Shown one piece after another: positions 55,183 through 63,171 of a stretch of 64,000 nucleotides of DNA. Location of the stretch: assembly GCA_000724175.1 (NCBI GenBank), contig JPGV01000020.1, forward strand, positions 154,532-218,531, read 5' to 3'. The DNA is from [Candidatus Thermochlorobacteriaceae] bacterium GBChlB. GTDB lineage: Bacteria; Bacteroidota; Chlorobiia; Chlorobiales; Thermochlorobacteraceae. The notes under the pieces were generated by a model, which did not search any database, was not told where the DNA came from, and was given only the letters and a program-made list of their open reading frames with translations. The stretch's first letter is position 1. Each line of letters starts with the position of its first letter. Made by a program: the position numbers and the translations under genes.

Positions 55183-58017
55183 ATGCTGAAAGTTTTGGAC
55201 ACCGAAACCGTATCGAGAACGATGTTGCGCGAGGGCGATGAACTCTTGCAGCGCGACATCAAGATGCTCGGCAATTTGCTCGGCAATGTGTTGATTGAAC
55301 AGGAAAGCAGAGCCTTTCTCGAGCTCGAGGAAAAAATCCGATTGCTCTGCAAAGATATTCGGCAAAACAAAAAGAGCAATCTGCACGACGAGTTACTCCA
55401 GACGATAGAATCGCTGTCTATTAACGACGCAAGTAATTTGGTTAGGGCATTTGGCTCGTTTTTTCACCTTGCCAATGTCGCCGACCAGTTCCACCAAATT
55501 CGGAAAGAGAAACTCACGCGGCGCGCGCTTACCGATGCAGGCGTCAGCCATGCGCTTGATGGCACGATTGAAAGCGCGATTCAAACATTTGCCGCACAAG
55601 GCGTTTCCGCCGAGACCATTCAAGCCTTGCTCGACACGCTCACCATTGAACCGACGCTGACCGCCCACCCGACCGAAGCAGTCCGACAAACGGTCTTGCT
55701 CAAACGCCAGCGCATTGCCACCGCACTCGCCGACTTAGACCGCTCGCATCTGACCGAAAAAGAGCGTCAGCATATCATTGAGCGGCTCGGCAGTGAGATT
55801 ACAGCGCTCTGGCAGACCGACGATGTCCGACAAGGCTCGCTTGCTGTTGCCGACGAAGTGCGCTATCAACTTTACTACCTCGAGAATGTGTTTTTCGATG
55901 TCTTGCCCGACATTTACCGCGAACTCGAAGACGCGCTTCAGGCGCATTATCCGCACGCTTCATTCCGCGTGCCATCGTTTTTGAAACTTCATTCATGGAC
56001 AGGCGGCGACCGCGACGGACACCCGCTCGTTACTTACACCGTTACGCGCGACACGCTGCTCTTGCTCAAGGAGCGCATTCTGAGAAAATATCTCGTCGCT
56101 GTCGAGTCGGTGTTGGTAGAGCTTAGCGCGTCGCTCAACCGCGTGCGCGTGTCATCGGCACTGCTTGCCTCTATCAAACGCGACGACGAGACAATTGGGC
56201 GCACCGTCATTGAGGCAGAGTGGGCTGGCAAGAACGATGTTGAGCCTTATCGAATCAAATTGCGGTATGTTTATTTCCGATTGCAGCAAACGCTCGCCGA
56301 AGTGCTACACCCTGAACGTCCTGCGCCACATCGCTACGCGCGTGAAGAAGACTTGCTGCTTGATTTGCGCGTCATTGAGCGAAGTTTGATGGAAAATAAA
56401 GGAGAACGCTTGGCGAAAGCAGGACTGCGACAGTTGATTCGTCAGGTCGATGTGTTCGGATTTTCATTCGTGATGCTCGACATTCGCCAACATAGCTCGC
56501 GGCACACTGCTGCGATTGACGACATCACCGAACGCCTGCGGTTGCTGCCAAAACCATACCGCGATATGTCGGAAGAAGAGCGCATGGCATGGCTATCAAG
56601 CGAACTGCAAAGTCGCCGTCCGATGATTCCGCACGCGCTCGATTTTTCCGATGAAACCAACGAGACGATTCAAACCTTTCGCCAAATCCGACGCTCGCTT
56701 GTATCGATTAGCAAAAGGGCGATTCAAACCTACATCATCAGCATGACAGCGTCGGCAAGCCATGTGTTGGAAGTGATGCTGCTTGCCAAAGAAGGCGGCT
56801 TGATTTATCACACCGACGACGATGAGCTTCGCAGCGACATCGACATCGTGCCGCTCTTCGAGACCATTCAGGACCTGCATCGCGGCACAGGATTGATGGA
56901 GACGCTGTATCGATTGCCCATTTATCAAAAGCAACTTCGCGCGCGGCGAGGCTTACAGGAAATTATGCTCGGCTATTCCGATTCGGGAAAAGACGGCGGG
57001 CTTGCGACATCGAATTGGGAACTATACAACGCGCAGGTGTCGCTCAAAGCCTCTGCGGAGCGGCACGGCGTTAGTTTGAAGCTCTTTCATGGGCGCGGCG
57101 GCACCGTTGGGCGCGGCGGCGGCGCACCGGCGCATCAAGCCATTCTGGCGCAGCCCAAAGGCACCGTCGATGGAAAAATCAAAATCACTGAACAGGGCGA
57201 AATTATTTCTGCAAAGTATTCTGTGCCGCCCATTGCCATGCGCAATCTCGAATTGGCAACCTCAGCGGTGATGCTCGCCTCAATAGCGTCTGCAAGCGAC
57301 GCGCCCTTGAAAGCAGAGTGGGCTGCCTGCATGAAAACCATCTCTGAACACTCGCAACGCTCCTTTCGAGAATTGGTCTATGAAACCGACGGCTTTGCCG
57401 AGTTCTTCCGCGAAGCGACGCCAATTGACATCATTGAGCAAATGAAAATCGGCTCCCGCCCGTCGAAGCGCAGAAACACAGGTCGAATCGAGGAACTGCG
57501 TGCGATTCCGTGGGTCTTTGCATGGACACAAAATCGCGCGTCGCTGCCGAGTTGGTATGGACTTTCTGACGGCATTCACGCCGCGCTGCAAACGGATTTC
57601 ACGGTGGAGACACTGCGCGAGATGTATCAGTCGTGGAGATTCTTTACCACCTTGCTTGACAGCGTTCAAATGTCGCTGTGCAAAAGCGATATGCGCGTGG
57701 CGCGCGAATATGCCAAACTCGTCGCCAATCCATCGACCGGCAGCCAAATTTTTGACATCATCGACACCAAATTCCAACAAACGGTCGAAGTGATATTGAA
57801 CATCACAGGGCAAAAAAATCTGCTTGATAACAACCCATCGCTGCAAAAGTCTTTATCGGCGCGCGAGCCGTATATCGACCCACTGAGCTACATTCAAGTC
57901 ATTGCCCTGAAAAAATTTCGACGCGCAGATATTTCGGAAGAAGAGCGCGCTGCCCTGCTGATGCTGCTGCGAAACAGCGTCAATAGCATCGCCGCTGGCA
58001 TTAGAAACACGGGCTAA
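55183..58017 (+). CDS. ppc: Phosphoenolpyruvate carboxylase
   Basis: PEPC adds bicarbonate to PEP to make oxaloacetate, an anaplerotic and CO2-fixing reaction. The protein has 944 residues. The catalytic His162 lies in TLTAHPTEAVRQT; SWTGGDRDGHPLVT, GYSDSGKDGGLATSNW and LFHGRGGTVGRGGG are the conserved core loops, and the C terminus ends RNTG, the allosteric/catalytic end of bacterial PEPC. A good AAGGAG precedes the start. It diverges from cinA. Confidence 0.97.
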   Translation: MLKVLDTETVSRTMLREGDELLQRDIKMLGNLLGNVLIEQESRAFLELEEKIRLLCKDIRQNKKSNLHDELLQTIESLSINDASNLVRAFGSFFHLANVADQFHQIRKEKLTRRALTDAGVSHALDGTIESAIQTFAAQGVSAETIQALLDTLTIEPTLTAHPTEAVRQTVLLKRQRIATALADLDRSHLTEKERQHIIERLGSEITALWQTDDVRQGSLAVADEVRYQLYYLENVFFDVLPDIYRELEDALQAHYPHASFRVPSFLKLHSWTGGDRDGHPLVTYTVTRDTLLLLKERILRKYLVAVESVLVELSASLNRVRVSSALLASIKRDDETIGRTVIEAEWAGKNDVEPYRIKLRYVYFRLQQTLAEVLHPERPAPHRYAREEDLLLDLRVIERSLMENKGERLAKAGLRQLIRQVDVFGFSFVMLDIRQHSSRHTAAIDDITERLRLLPKPYRDMSEEERMAWLSSELQSRRPMIPHALDFSDETNETIQTFRQIRRSLVSISKRAIQTYIISMTASASHVLEVMLLAKEGGLIYHTDDDELRSDIDIVPLFETIQDLHRGTGLMETLYRLPIYQKQLRARRGLQEIMLGYSDSGKDGGLATSNWELYNAQVSLKASAERHGVSLKLFHGRGGTVGRGGGAPAHQAILAQPKGTVDGKIKITEQGEIISAKYSVPPIAMRNLELATSAVMLASIASASDAPLKAEWAACMKTISEHSQRSFRELVYETDGFAEFFREATPIDIIEQMKIGSRPSKRRNTGRIEELRAIPWVFAWTQNRASLPSWYGLSDGIHAALQTDFTVETLREMYQSWRFFTTLLDSVQMSLCKSDMRVAREYAKLVANPSTGSQIFDIIDTKFQQTVEVILNITGQKNLLDNNPSLQKSLSAREPYIDPLSYIQVIALKKFRRADISEEERAALLMLLRNSVNSIAAGIRNTG

Positions 58018-58033
58018 TCCGAGGCACGCAGCA

Positions 58034-58417
58034 TTAGGCGACATCATCGAGGGAAATAATTTTTCCGTCCTCGAAGCCGAATATAGAATATCCGCTCATC
58101 TCAATGCGTTGGTCGGCTTTCCAGCCATTGGGCAAATCGCTCCCTAAAATGCCCGTGTAGCGTATCTCAATGCGCAGTTTTCCGTCGCGCTCTGTCGCAC
58201 TGAGAATTTTTTGCTCCCGCGTTTTGAAGAGCGCCTTTGCCTGTTCTGCCTGTGCGCGAAACGCCGCCTTGCCTTCGGTTTGGCACGTCAGTTCGTCGTT
58301 AGAACAGTTTCGAAAGACGACGCGCTCATGCAGTTCAGCGAGCATGCTGTCAATATCGAATCGATTGTAGGCGTCAATATACCGCTCTGCCGCCGATTGC
58401 ATTGCCGATGTAGTCAT
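58034..58417 (-). CDS. SnoaL/NTF2-like protein
   Basis: The protein has 127 residues, with no signal peptide. ERYIDAYNRFDIDSMLAEL and IEMSGYSIFGFEDGKIISLDD follow the pattern of SnoaL-like/ketosteroid-isomerase-fold proteins (cone-shaped, hydrophobic pocket). No catalytic Asp dyad can be named with confidence. It starts 3 bp after the ispF stop and is probably co-transcribed with it. Confidence 0.65.
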   Translation of the reverse strand: MTTSAMQSAAERYIDAYNRFDIDSMLAELHERVVFRNCSNDELTCQTEGKAAFRAQAEQAKALFKTREQKILSATERDGKLRIEIRYTGILGSDLPNGWKADQRIEMSGYSIFGFEDGKIISLDDVA

Positions 58418-58420
58418 GGT

Positions 58421-58903
58421 CTATGTTGGGTTAATTTTCTCAATCAAACAAACGGCGTGGGCCACTGCGCCCTCCCCTTTGCCGACAAATCCCAATTGCT
58501 CCGATGTTGTGGCTTTCACCGAAACGGCGTCGAGCTCGAGCTGTAGGCATTTGGCGATGTTTTTTCGCATCTGCAAGATATGAGGCGCAACTTTCGGCTT
58601 TTCAAGCAGCAGCATGGCATCTACATTGACGGGTTTGTAATTCTGGCGCTCTAATAGCTGCCGCACTTTTTTGAGCAAGTATTGGCTGTCGATGTCTTTA
58701 TAGGCGGGATTGGAGTTCGGAAAGTGTTTGCCTATGTCGCCGAGTGCTGCGGCGCCGAGCAAAGCGTCTGAAATCGCGTGGAGCAGCACGTCGGCGTCGG
58801 AGTGTCCGTCCAAGCCTTTGTCGTGTGGAATATCGACGCCGCCGATGATGAGTTTGCGCCCTGCGACGAGCGGGTGAATGTCAATGCCGATTCCGATTCG
58901 CAT
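58421..58903 (-). CDS. ispF: 2-C-methyl-D-erythritol 2,4-cyclodiphosphate synthase
   Basis: IspF makes the cyclic diphosphate of the MEP isoprenoid route, which supplies the tails of chlorophylls and quinones. The start at 58903 gives [15 protein letters not shown] with the zinc ligands Asp8 and His10, [18 protein letters not shown] with His42, and the C-terminal [14 protein letters not shown]. The length of 160 residues is exact for the family; the longer frame upstream to 59035 is not needed. Confidence 0.95.
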   Translation of the reverse strand: MRIGIGIDIHPLVAGRKLIIGGVDIPHDKGLDGHSDADVLLHAISDALLGAAALGDIGKHFPNSNPAYKDIDSQYLLKKVRQLLERQNYKPVNVDAMLLLEKPKVAPHILQMRKNIAKCLQLELDAVSVKATTSEQLGFVGKGEGAVAHAVCLIEKINPT

Positions 58904-58979
58904 AGTCGGTATGCAGGATTTATCGTAACTTTTAGAAGAAAATACGGAAATTGTAACTAACGAACTTGGATAGAACGTT

Positions 58980-59948
58980 ATGAAAAAAATCCCGGTCAAT
59001 ATCTTAACAGGCTTTTTAGGCAGCGGCAAAACCACGCTCTTGAAACAGCTCTTGGCAGAAAATCAGGGACGCAAAAAAATCGCCGTGCTGATGAATGAAA
59101 TCGGCGAAATTTCCATTGACGCCAAACTCTTATCCGGCTATTCGGTGCAGATGTTTGAACTTAACGATGGCTGTATTTGCTGCACGGTCAATGAGAACTT
59201 TGTCGAGGTGATGAATGAAATCGCCGAGACCTATTCGCCCGACATCATCGTCATCGAGACCACAGGGGTTGCCAATCCGATGTCCATCATCTACTCGCTC
59301 CTGAATCCGAACCTCGTTTTGGACGCGGTGATTACGGTGATTGATGCCCAGAATTTTCTCAGGCTCATCAATGAAACCGATGTCGCTGAAGAGCAACTTC
59401 ACGCCGCCGATGTGGTGCTAATTACCAAAAGCGATATTGCCGATGCGCTCGACCTTGACGCCGTTCTCGATTACGTGAAAACTTATAATCCCAAAGCCCA
59501 TGTGTTCATCAAGGGGGCTGTGGCGCTCGATTTGATTTTCGGGACGTATTATTATCGACTGCCTGAACCTCATTTTGAAGATTTTCACCATCGCCACCAC
59601 CACCACATTACTGACGACGGCATTGAAACCTTTTGCTTTACGGCGCCGATGCCGTTTGAGCTGACCGCCCTTCAAGCTGCGCTCGAGACCCTGCCTGCAC
59701 ATCTGTGGCGGCTCAAAGGCGTGATTCAACTTTCAGACCAGCCCGGCCATTTTATTCTGAACTATGCGTATGGTCGTTATACGATTGAAGATTACGATGA
59801 CAAGGAACAGAGCTGCGGCAAGTTAATTTTCATCGGCAAATCCATTCTCAAAGATAAGGATGCCCTTCTCTCGATGTTAAGAAGTGCAATGGCGAACATG
59901 GTCGAAAATACGGTCGAACAAAAAAGTCCCGCAGCACGGCGGGACTGA
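58980..59948 (+). CDS. G3E-family GTPase/metallochaperone (CobW/ZNG-like)
   Basis: The protein has 322 residues. P-loop [10 protein letters not shown] at 11-20, the family hallmark NDGCICCTV (CxCC metal site), IETTGVANP and the base-recognition TKSD are present. A His-rich loop HHRHHHH near residue 205 suggests zinc or cobalt/nickel handling. The C-terminal CobW_C domain ends with SPAARRD. G3E proteins deliver metals to target enzymes; which metal is served is unknown. Its last codons contain the terminator of the convergent lipoprotein gene. Confidence 0.85.
   Translation: MKKIPVNILTGFLGSGKTTLLKQLLAENQGRKKIAVLMNEIGEISIDAKLLSGYSVQMFELNDGCICCTVNENFVEVMNEIAETYSPDIIVIETTGVANPMSIIYSLLNPNLVLDAVITVIDAQNFLRLINETDVAEEQLHAADVVLITKSDIADALDLDAVLDYVKTYNPKAHVFIKGAVALDLIFGTYYYRLPEPHFEDFHHRHHHHITDDGIETFCFTAPMPFELTALQAALETLPAHLWRLKGVIQLSDQPGHFILNYAYGRYTIEDYDDKEQSCGKLIFIGKSILKDKDALLSMLRSAMANMVENTVEQKSPAARRD
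59919..59946 (-). terminator. Intrinsic terminator inside the G3E gene end
   Basis: On the minus strand AGTCCCGC and GCGGGACT form an eight-pair stem around a six-base loop, followed by a run of T. It serves the DUF4397 lipoprotein gene, whose stop is at 59966, and lies within the last codons of the opposite-strand G3E gene. Confidence 0.8.
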
Positions 59949-59965
59949 GAGTCGCGAAGCGTCAG

Positions 59966-60763
59966 TTAGTTGTTCGCATAGGTAACGGTTTGGAGCGTCC
60001 GAGCAGGTGTGAGCGAACCAACGCGAGCTGGCGGTGTCAAAAATCCTTGAACCGTTGCCGTGTAGATTTTACCAGCCGCGACCCCCGCAGTTGCGCCTTG
60101 ACCCGGCAGCGCAAACTCAGCAATGAGCGACCCAGTCGATCCCGCCAATCGGACGCCGACTCGCGCCCCTGCTGGAATTGTTACAAAGTTGCCGCCGTTA
60201 GGTGCAGATGGATTCGCCGCGCCTCTGCCCGAAACACTTGACACATTGCTGAACCCTGAAATTGGTTGCACACCAGTTGGTAGTGCAGCGGTTCCGCCAG
60301 TGAATGTTACAAAATCAACGGCAGGCGCATCGGGCGACAGGTGGAGAAATCGAATCGCGGCTTGACCCGACGGTGGCGACGACAGGTTATCTGTTGTAAC
60401 TAACAACGACAGACGACCGGGCGCAACGCCAGTGCCAATCGTGTCGACCGCAAAGACAGAATAGTTCTGACCCGCGACTGCATTAAGCGAGCTTTGCAGA
60501 ATTGTCAGACCGCTTACTTGAACGCCTAATTGTCGGGCGCCAGCTTGCACCTCGGCAGAAACACCGTTTGAAAATGTCAGATTGTTGATTGCGACTTGAC
60601 CGTCAACCGTGATGTTCACCGTCGGCGCGTCGGCGCCAGCATGATAGACCGACACCTTCGCCGTAGTCGGGCTTGGTTCCGATGATGAACTACTGTTACA
60701 TCCCGCAGATAAAACAGACACAAGCAGCAGTGAAAGGAGAACGATATTTTTGAGCATAGACAT
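59966..60763 (-). CDS. DUF4397-domain lipoprotein
   Basis: The protein has 265 residues. The lipobox is LSAGCNSSSSS with a serine-rich spacer. Two DUF4397-like repeats follow, opening with VSVYHAGADAPTVNITVDG and IRFLHLSPDAPAVDFVTFTG; the family marks are the H-A/S-x-DAPxV(D/N) strings. Such proteins are surface beta-sandwich modules of unknown role. Its terminator lies in the convergent gene. Confidence 0.85.
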   Translation of the reverse strand: MSMLKNIVLLSLLLVSVLSAGCNSSSSSEPSPTTAKVSVYHAGADAPTVNITVDGQVAINNLTFSNGVSAEVQAGARQLGVQVSGLTILQSSLNAVAGQNYSVFAVDTIGTGVAPGRLSLLVTTDNLSSPPSGQAAIRFLHLSPDAPAVDFVTFTGGTAALPTGVQPISGFSNVSSVSGRGAANPSAPNGGNFVTIPAGARVGVRLAGSTGSLIAEFALPGQGATAGVAAGKIYTATVQGFLTPPARVGSLTPARTLQTVTYANN

Positions 60764-60847
60764 TATTGGTTGGTTAAGTGAAGGCTCATTGAGCGCGATA
60801 AAGGTAAGAAAACCTGACGGGAATAGCTACCCCCATTCTTGGCTTTC

Positions 60848-60896
60848 GCTTTTTTCAAGCCCGCCACATTTTGCTACCTTTGCGCCCGAATTTTTT
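60848..60896 (+). repeat. 49-bp direct repeat, copy A
   Basis: It is identical to 61428-61476 except for one base (G at 60884, A at 61464), 48 of 49. The repeat contains TACCTTTG, a Bacteroidota-type -7 box, and runs of T at each end. It lies 580 bp from copy B. Confidence 0.9.
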
Positions 60897-60978
60897 AGTC
60901 ATTGTTGATTCTCCTTATTTTGAAACGGGTCGCGAATTAAACTTGTGCGTGTTGCTCTTTTTAGCTTGTCTGGGTGGC

Positions 60979-61009
60979 GTCATTGCGAGCGAAGCGACGC
61001 AATCCATTG
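60979..61009 (+). repeat. Partial interspersed repeat
   Basis: GTCATTGCGAGC followed by GAAGCGACGCAATCC is one arm of the same palindromic repeat family seen at 7943, 31655 and 53633; the opposite arm is missing. Confidence 0.5.
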
Positions 61010-61066
61010 TTCAGCCATGATGGCAGTGTTTGACCGCCAAACCCACGTTGATACACGACCTTTGAA

Positions 61067-61330
61067 ATGACATTTGAAATTGAAACCATACCCAGTTGCA
61101 GACGTATGAGCCGACAAGAAATGATAAATGAACTTGCCAAACTTTCCGATGCGGAACTTGCTTTGGCGTTGAGTGCGGTTCGTGAGCATCACCAACCAGA
61201 GACCGCGCCGTTGCAACAGGCTCCTCAAAAAATTCCCTTACGCGAGGCTTACGGATTGCTTAAAGGGTCATTTACAATGTCCAACGATTTCGACGCACCG
61301 CTTGACCACTTCAAAGACTATCTGCCGTGA
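61067..61330 (+). CDS. VapB-like antitoxin (DUF2281 type)
   Basis: The protein has 87 residues (or 74 from the ATG at 61106). The C-terminal segment LREAYGLLKGSFTMSNDFDAP with LDHFKDYLP has the MSxDFDxPLxxFxxY pattern of VapB-type antitoxins that neutralise PIN toxins. The stop overlaps the toxin start by 4 nt (GTGA), the usual coupling. Its toxin is truncated, so this may be an orphan. Confidence 0.65.
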   Translation: MTFEIETIPSCRRMSRQEMINELAKLSDAELALALSAVREHHQPETAPLQQAPQKIPLREAYGLLKGSFTMSNDFDAPLDHFKDYLP

Positions 61331-61479
61331 AACTTCTGCTCGATACCCATGCGCTTATTATTGCAATGGACCACAATCGTCTCCGTTTTTATTTAACACA
61401 CTCAAAGCACAGTTCTCAATCACGACTGCTTTTTTCAAGCCCGCCACATTTTGCTACCTTTGCACCCGAATTTTTTTGA
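61327..61479 (+). pseudogene. Truncated VapC/PIN toxin remnant
   Basis: The frame begins GTG and reads KLLLDTHALIIAMDHNRL, the first strand of a PIN toxin with its first catalytic Asp. After about 20 residues the resemblance ends. The frame then runs through direct repeat copy B to a stop at 61479, giving about 50 residues and none of the later acidic residues. The toxin is dead by truncation. Confidence 0.7.
61428..61476 (+). repeat. 49-bp direct repeat, copy B, with prfB promoter-like box
   Basis: Copy of 60848-60896 with one mismatch. TACCTTTG (61455-61462) is 36 bp before the prfB start and a good candidate for its -7 box. Confidence 0.9.
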
Positions 61480-61497
61480 CACAACTCTTTTACGACC

Positions 61498-62593
61498 ATG
61501 TTCGAACTTGAAAAAATAGAACTCGCCAACGCTTTTGAACGCCTCTCTCAACTGCGGAGGTTTCTTTGACATCGATGAAAAACTGACGCAAATTTCTGCG
61601 CTCGAAGCAAAAACTACCGAGAGCGACTTTTGGAGCGATAATGTCGCTGCGCAAAAAATCCTGAAAGACATTGCCGACATCAAATCTTGGACGGAGGCTT
61701 ATGCTGCGCTGGAAAAACGCGCGCAAAGCGAAAAGGACTCCATTGACGTGGCGGAAGAATTAGGCGAAGACGCCTATCAAGCCGAAGCTGCTAAAAACAT
61801 TGCCGCGCTTCAAGCCGATATTGCCAAGCTGGAGTTTCGAAACATGCTCTCTGGCATTGATGACAAACGCAATGCGATTATCACCATTCACGCTGGCGCG
61901 GGCGGCACCGAAGCGCAAGACTGGGCAGAAATGCTCTACCGAATGTATATGCGCTGGGCGGAACGCAAAGGCTTCAAGGTCTTTACGGACGATTACCAAG
62001 AAGGCGACGGCGCAGGCATTAAAACCGCAACGCTCGAGGTTATCGGTGAATACGCTTACGGATACCTCAAAGCCGAAAACGGCGTGCATCGCTTGGTGCG
62101 CGTCTCGCCCTTTGATTCCAATGCTCGACGGCACACGTCGTTCGCCAGCGTCTTCACTTATCCCGAAGCACCCGAAGACGTGCCAATTGAAATACGAAAA
62201 GACGACCTGCAAATCGATACTTATCGAAGCGGCGGCAAAGGCGGACAAAATGTCAATAAAGTCGAAACCGCCGTGCGCATCACGCACGTGCCGACGGGCA
62301 TCGTCGTGGCGTGCCAAGAAGAGCGCTCGCAGTTTCAAAACCGTGAGCGAGCAATGAAAATGCTTAAATCGCGGCTGTATCAACTCAAACGCGAAGAAGA
62401 AGACGCCAAGCGGCGCGAAATCGAGGGCAAGAAAAAGAAAATCGAGTGGGGCAGCCAAATTCGCAGCTACATCTTCGACGACCGCCGCGTCAAAGACCAC
62501 CGCACAAACTATGAACGCTTCGACGTTGAAATCGTAATGGACGGCGACCTTGATGACTTCATTCAGCGTTATTTGATGGAGTTCGGAGATTGA
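61498..62593 (+). CDS. prfB: Peptide chain release factor 2, programmed +1 frameshift
   Basis: RF2 recognises UGA and UAA and releases the peptide. The zero frame runs from ATG 61498 for 23 codons to CTT TGA C at 61564-61570. A +1 shift continues DIDEKLTQI and yields about 364 residues. The GGAGG-like stimulator lies just upstream. [10 protein letters not shown], THSRAxxG-type region [14 protein letters not shown] (GGQ catalytic loop) and the tripeptide region are in place. Read from 61535 alone the protein would lack its true N terminus. Confidence 0.95.
61555..61570 (+). promoter_or_regulatory. RF2 autoregulatory +1 frameshift signal
   Basis: CGGAGG (61555-61560), a three-base spacer TTT, then the slippery CTT and in-frame TGA followed by C reproduce the E. 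coli prfB layout base for base in position. Low RF2 makes ribosomes pause at TGA and slip +1. Confidence 0.95.
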
Positions 62594-62596
62594 CCA

Positions 62597-63171
62597 ATGC
62601 ACGCAGAGTTGGACGTCTTGCAAGACGTGGCAGAAAAGTTGATTTTATCATCAGAAAGACCGATGAGTATTCGCTGGTTGCTTTCGAGCGGCGGCGGCTT
62701 AAAGCGGACGGCTTTATGATTTGGGCGATTTTAAAAGAAGATTTGATTTTAGCCAAACTCTTGTGGTTCAAAGCGTCGGAATCGCCGCAGCAACGGCGCG
62801 ACGTTCAACATCTCGTCAATCTCCCTTACGATGAAATTTATGTTCAATTCTGGGCGGAAAAACTTGGCGTCGATGCCCTGCTTCAACGATGTGAAACAAT
62901 GATGGACAAACCGCCTGCGATGCAAAAACTCTATCGCGACAAGTTGATGGAATGCTCCAATGAAGAGCGGGTTATGATGGGGCTGCGCTCGTTTGACGTC
63001 GCCCGAACAATGGCGTTGGCGTCGTTCCCGCCCGACTTAGACGAGACGGAACAGCGCGTTGCGTTGTTTTTGCGTTTCTACGGCAACGATTTCACGCCCG
63101 AAAAACGCGCGGCGATTGTCGCGTCGCTGCGCAGCATCAAACGCGCACCTATCAAAACTGAAAATAAATAA
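62597..63171 (+). pseudogene. Nucleotidyltransferase-like gene with internal deletion
   Basis: From ATG 62597 the reading MHAELDVLQDVAEKL is a typical start of a nucleotidyltransferase-fold protein. The same DNA, one frame over, reads KVDFIIRKTDEYSL and DLILAKLLWFKASESPQQRRDV, the C-terminal part. The middle, including the GSxAxxxY nucleotide-binding region, is missing, so about 80 codons were deleted with a frame change near 62640. A second block, ERVMMGLRSFDVARTMALASF and ALFLRFYGNDF, resembles the small protein that usually follows as a separate gene. A TTG at 62590, overlapping the prfB stop, could still give a 193-residue product. Confidence 0.6.

Larger units (their letters stand above)
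60764..61066. other. 303-bp intergenic region
   Basis: This region contains direct repeat copy A (60848-60896) and a fragment of the interspersed repeat (60979-61009). No gene is supported. It should carry the promoters of the lipoprotein gene (minus) and of the antitoxin remnant (plus). Confidence 0.6.

Noticed and set aside
55080-55379. N-terminal extension of CinA
   Set aside because: Would overlap ppc and adds 100 Ser/Phe-rich residues absent from the family; the start at 55079 fits.
61760-62623. Minus-strand frame of 287 residues opposite prfB
   Set aside because: Phe/Ala-rich shadow of an obvious RF2 gene.
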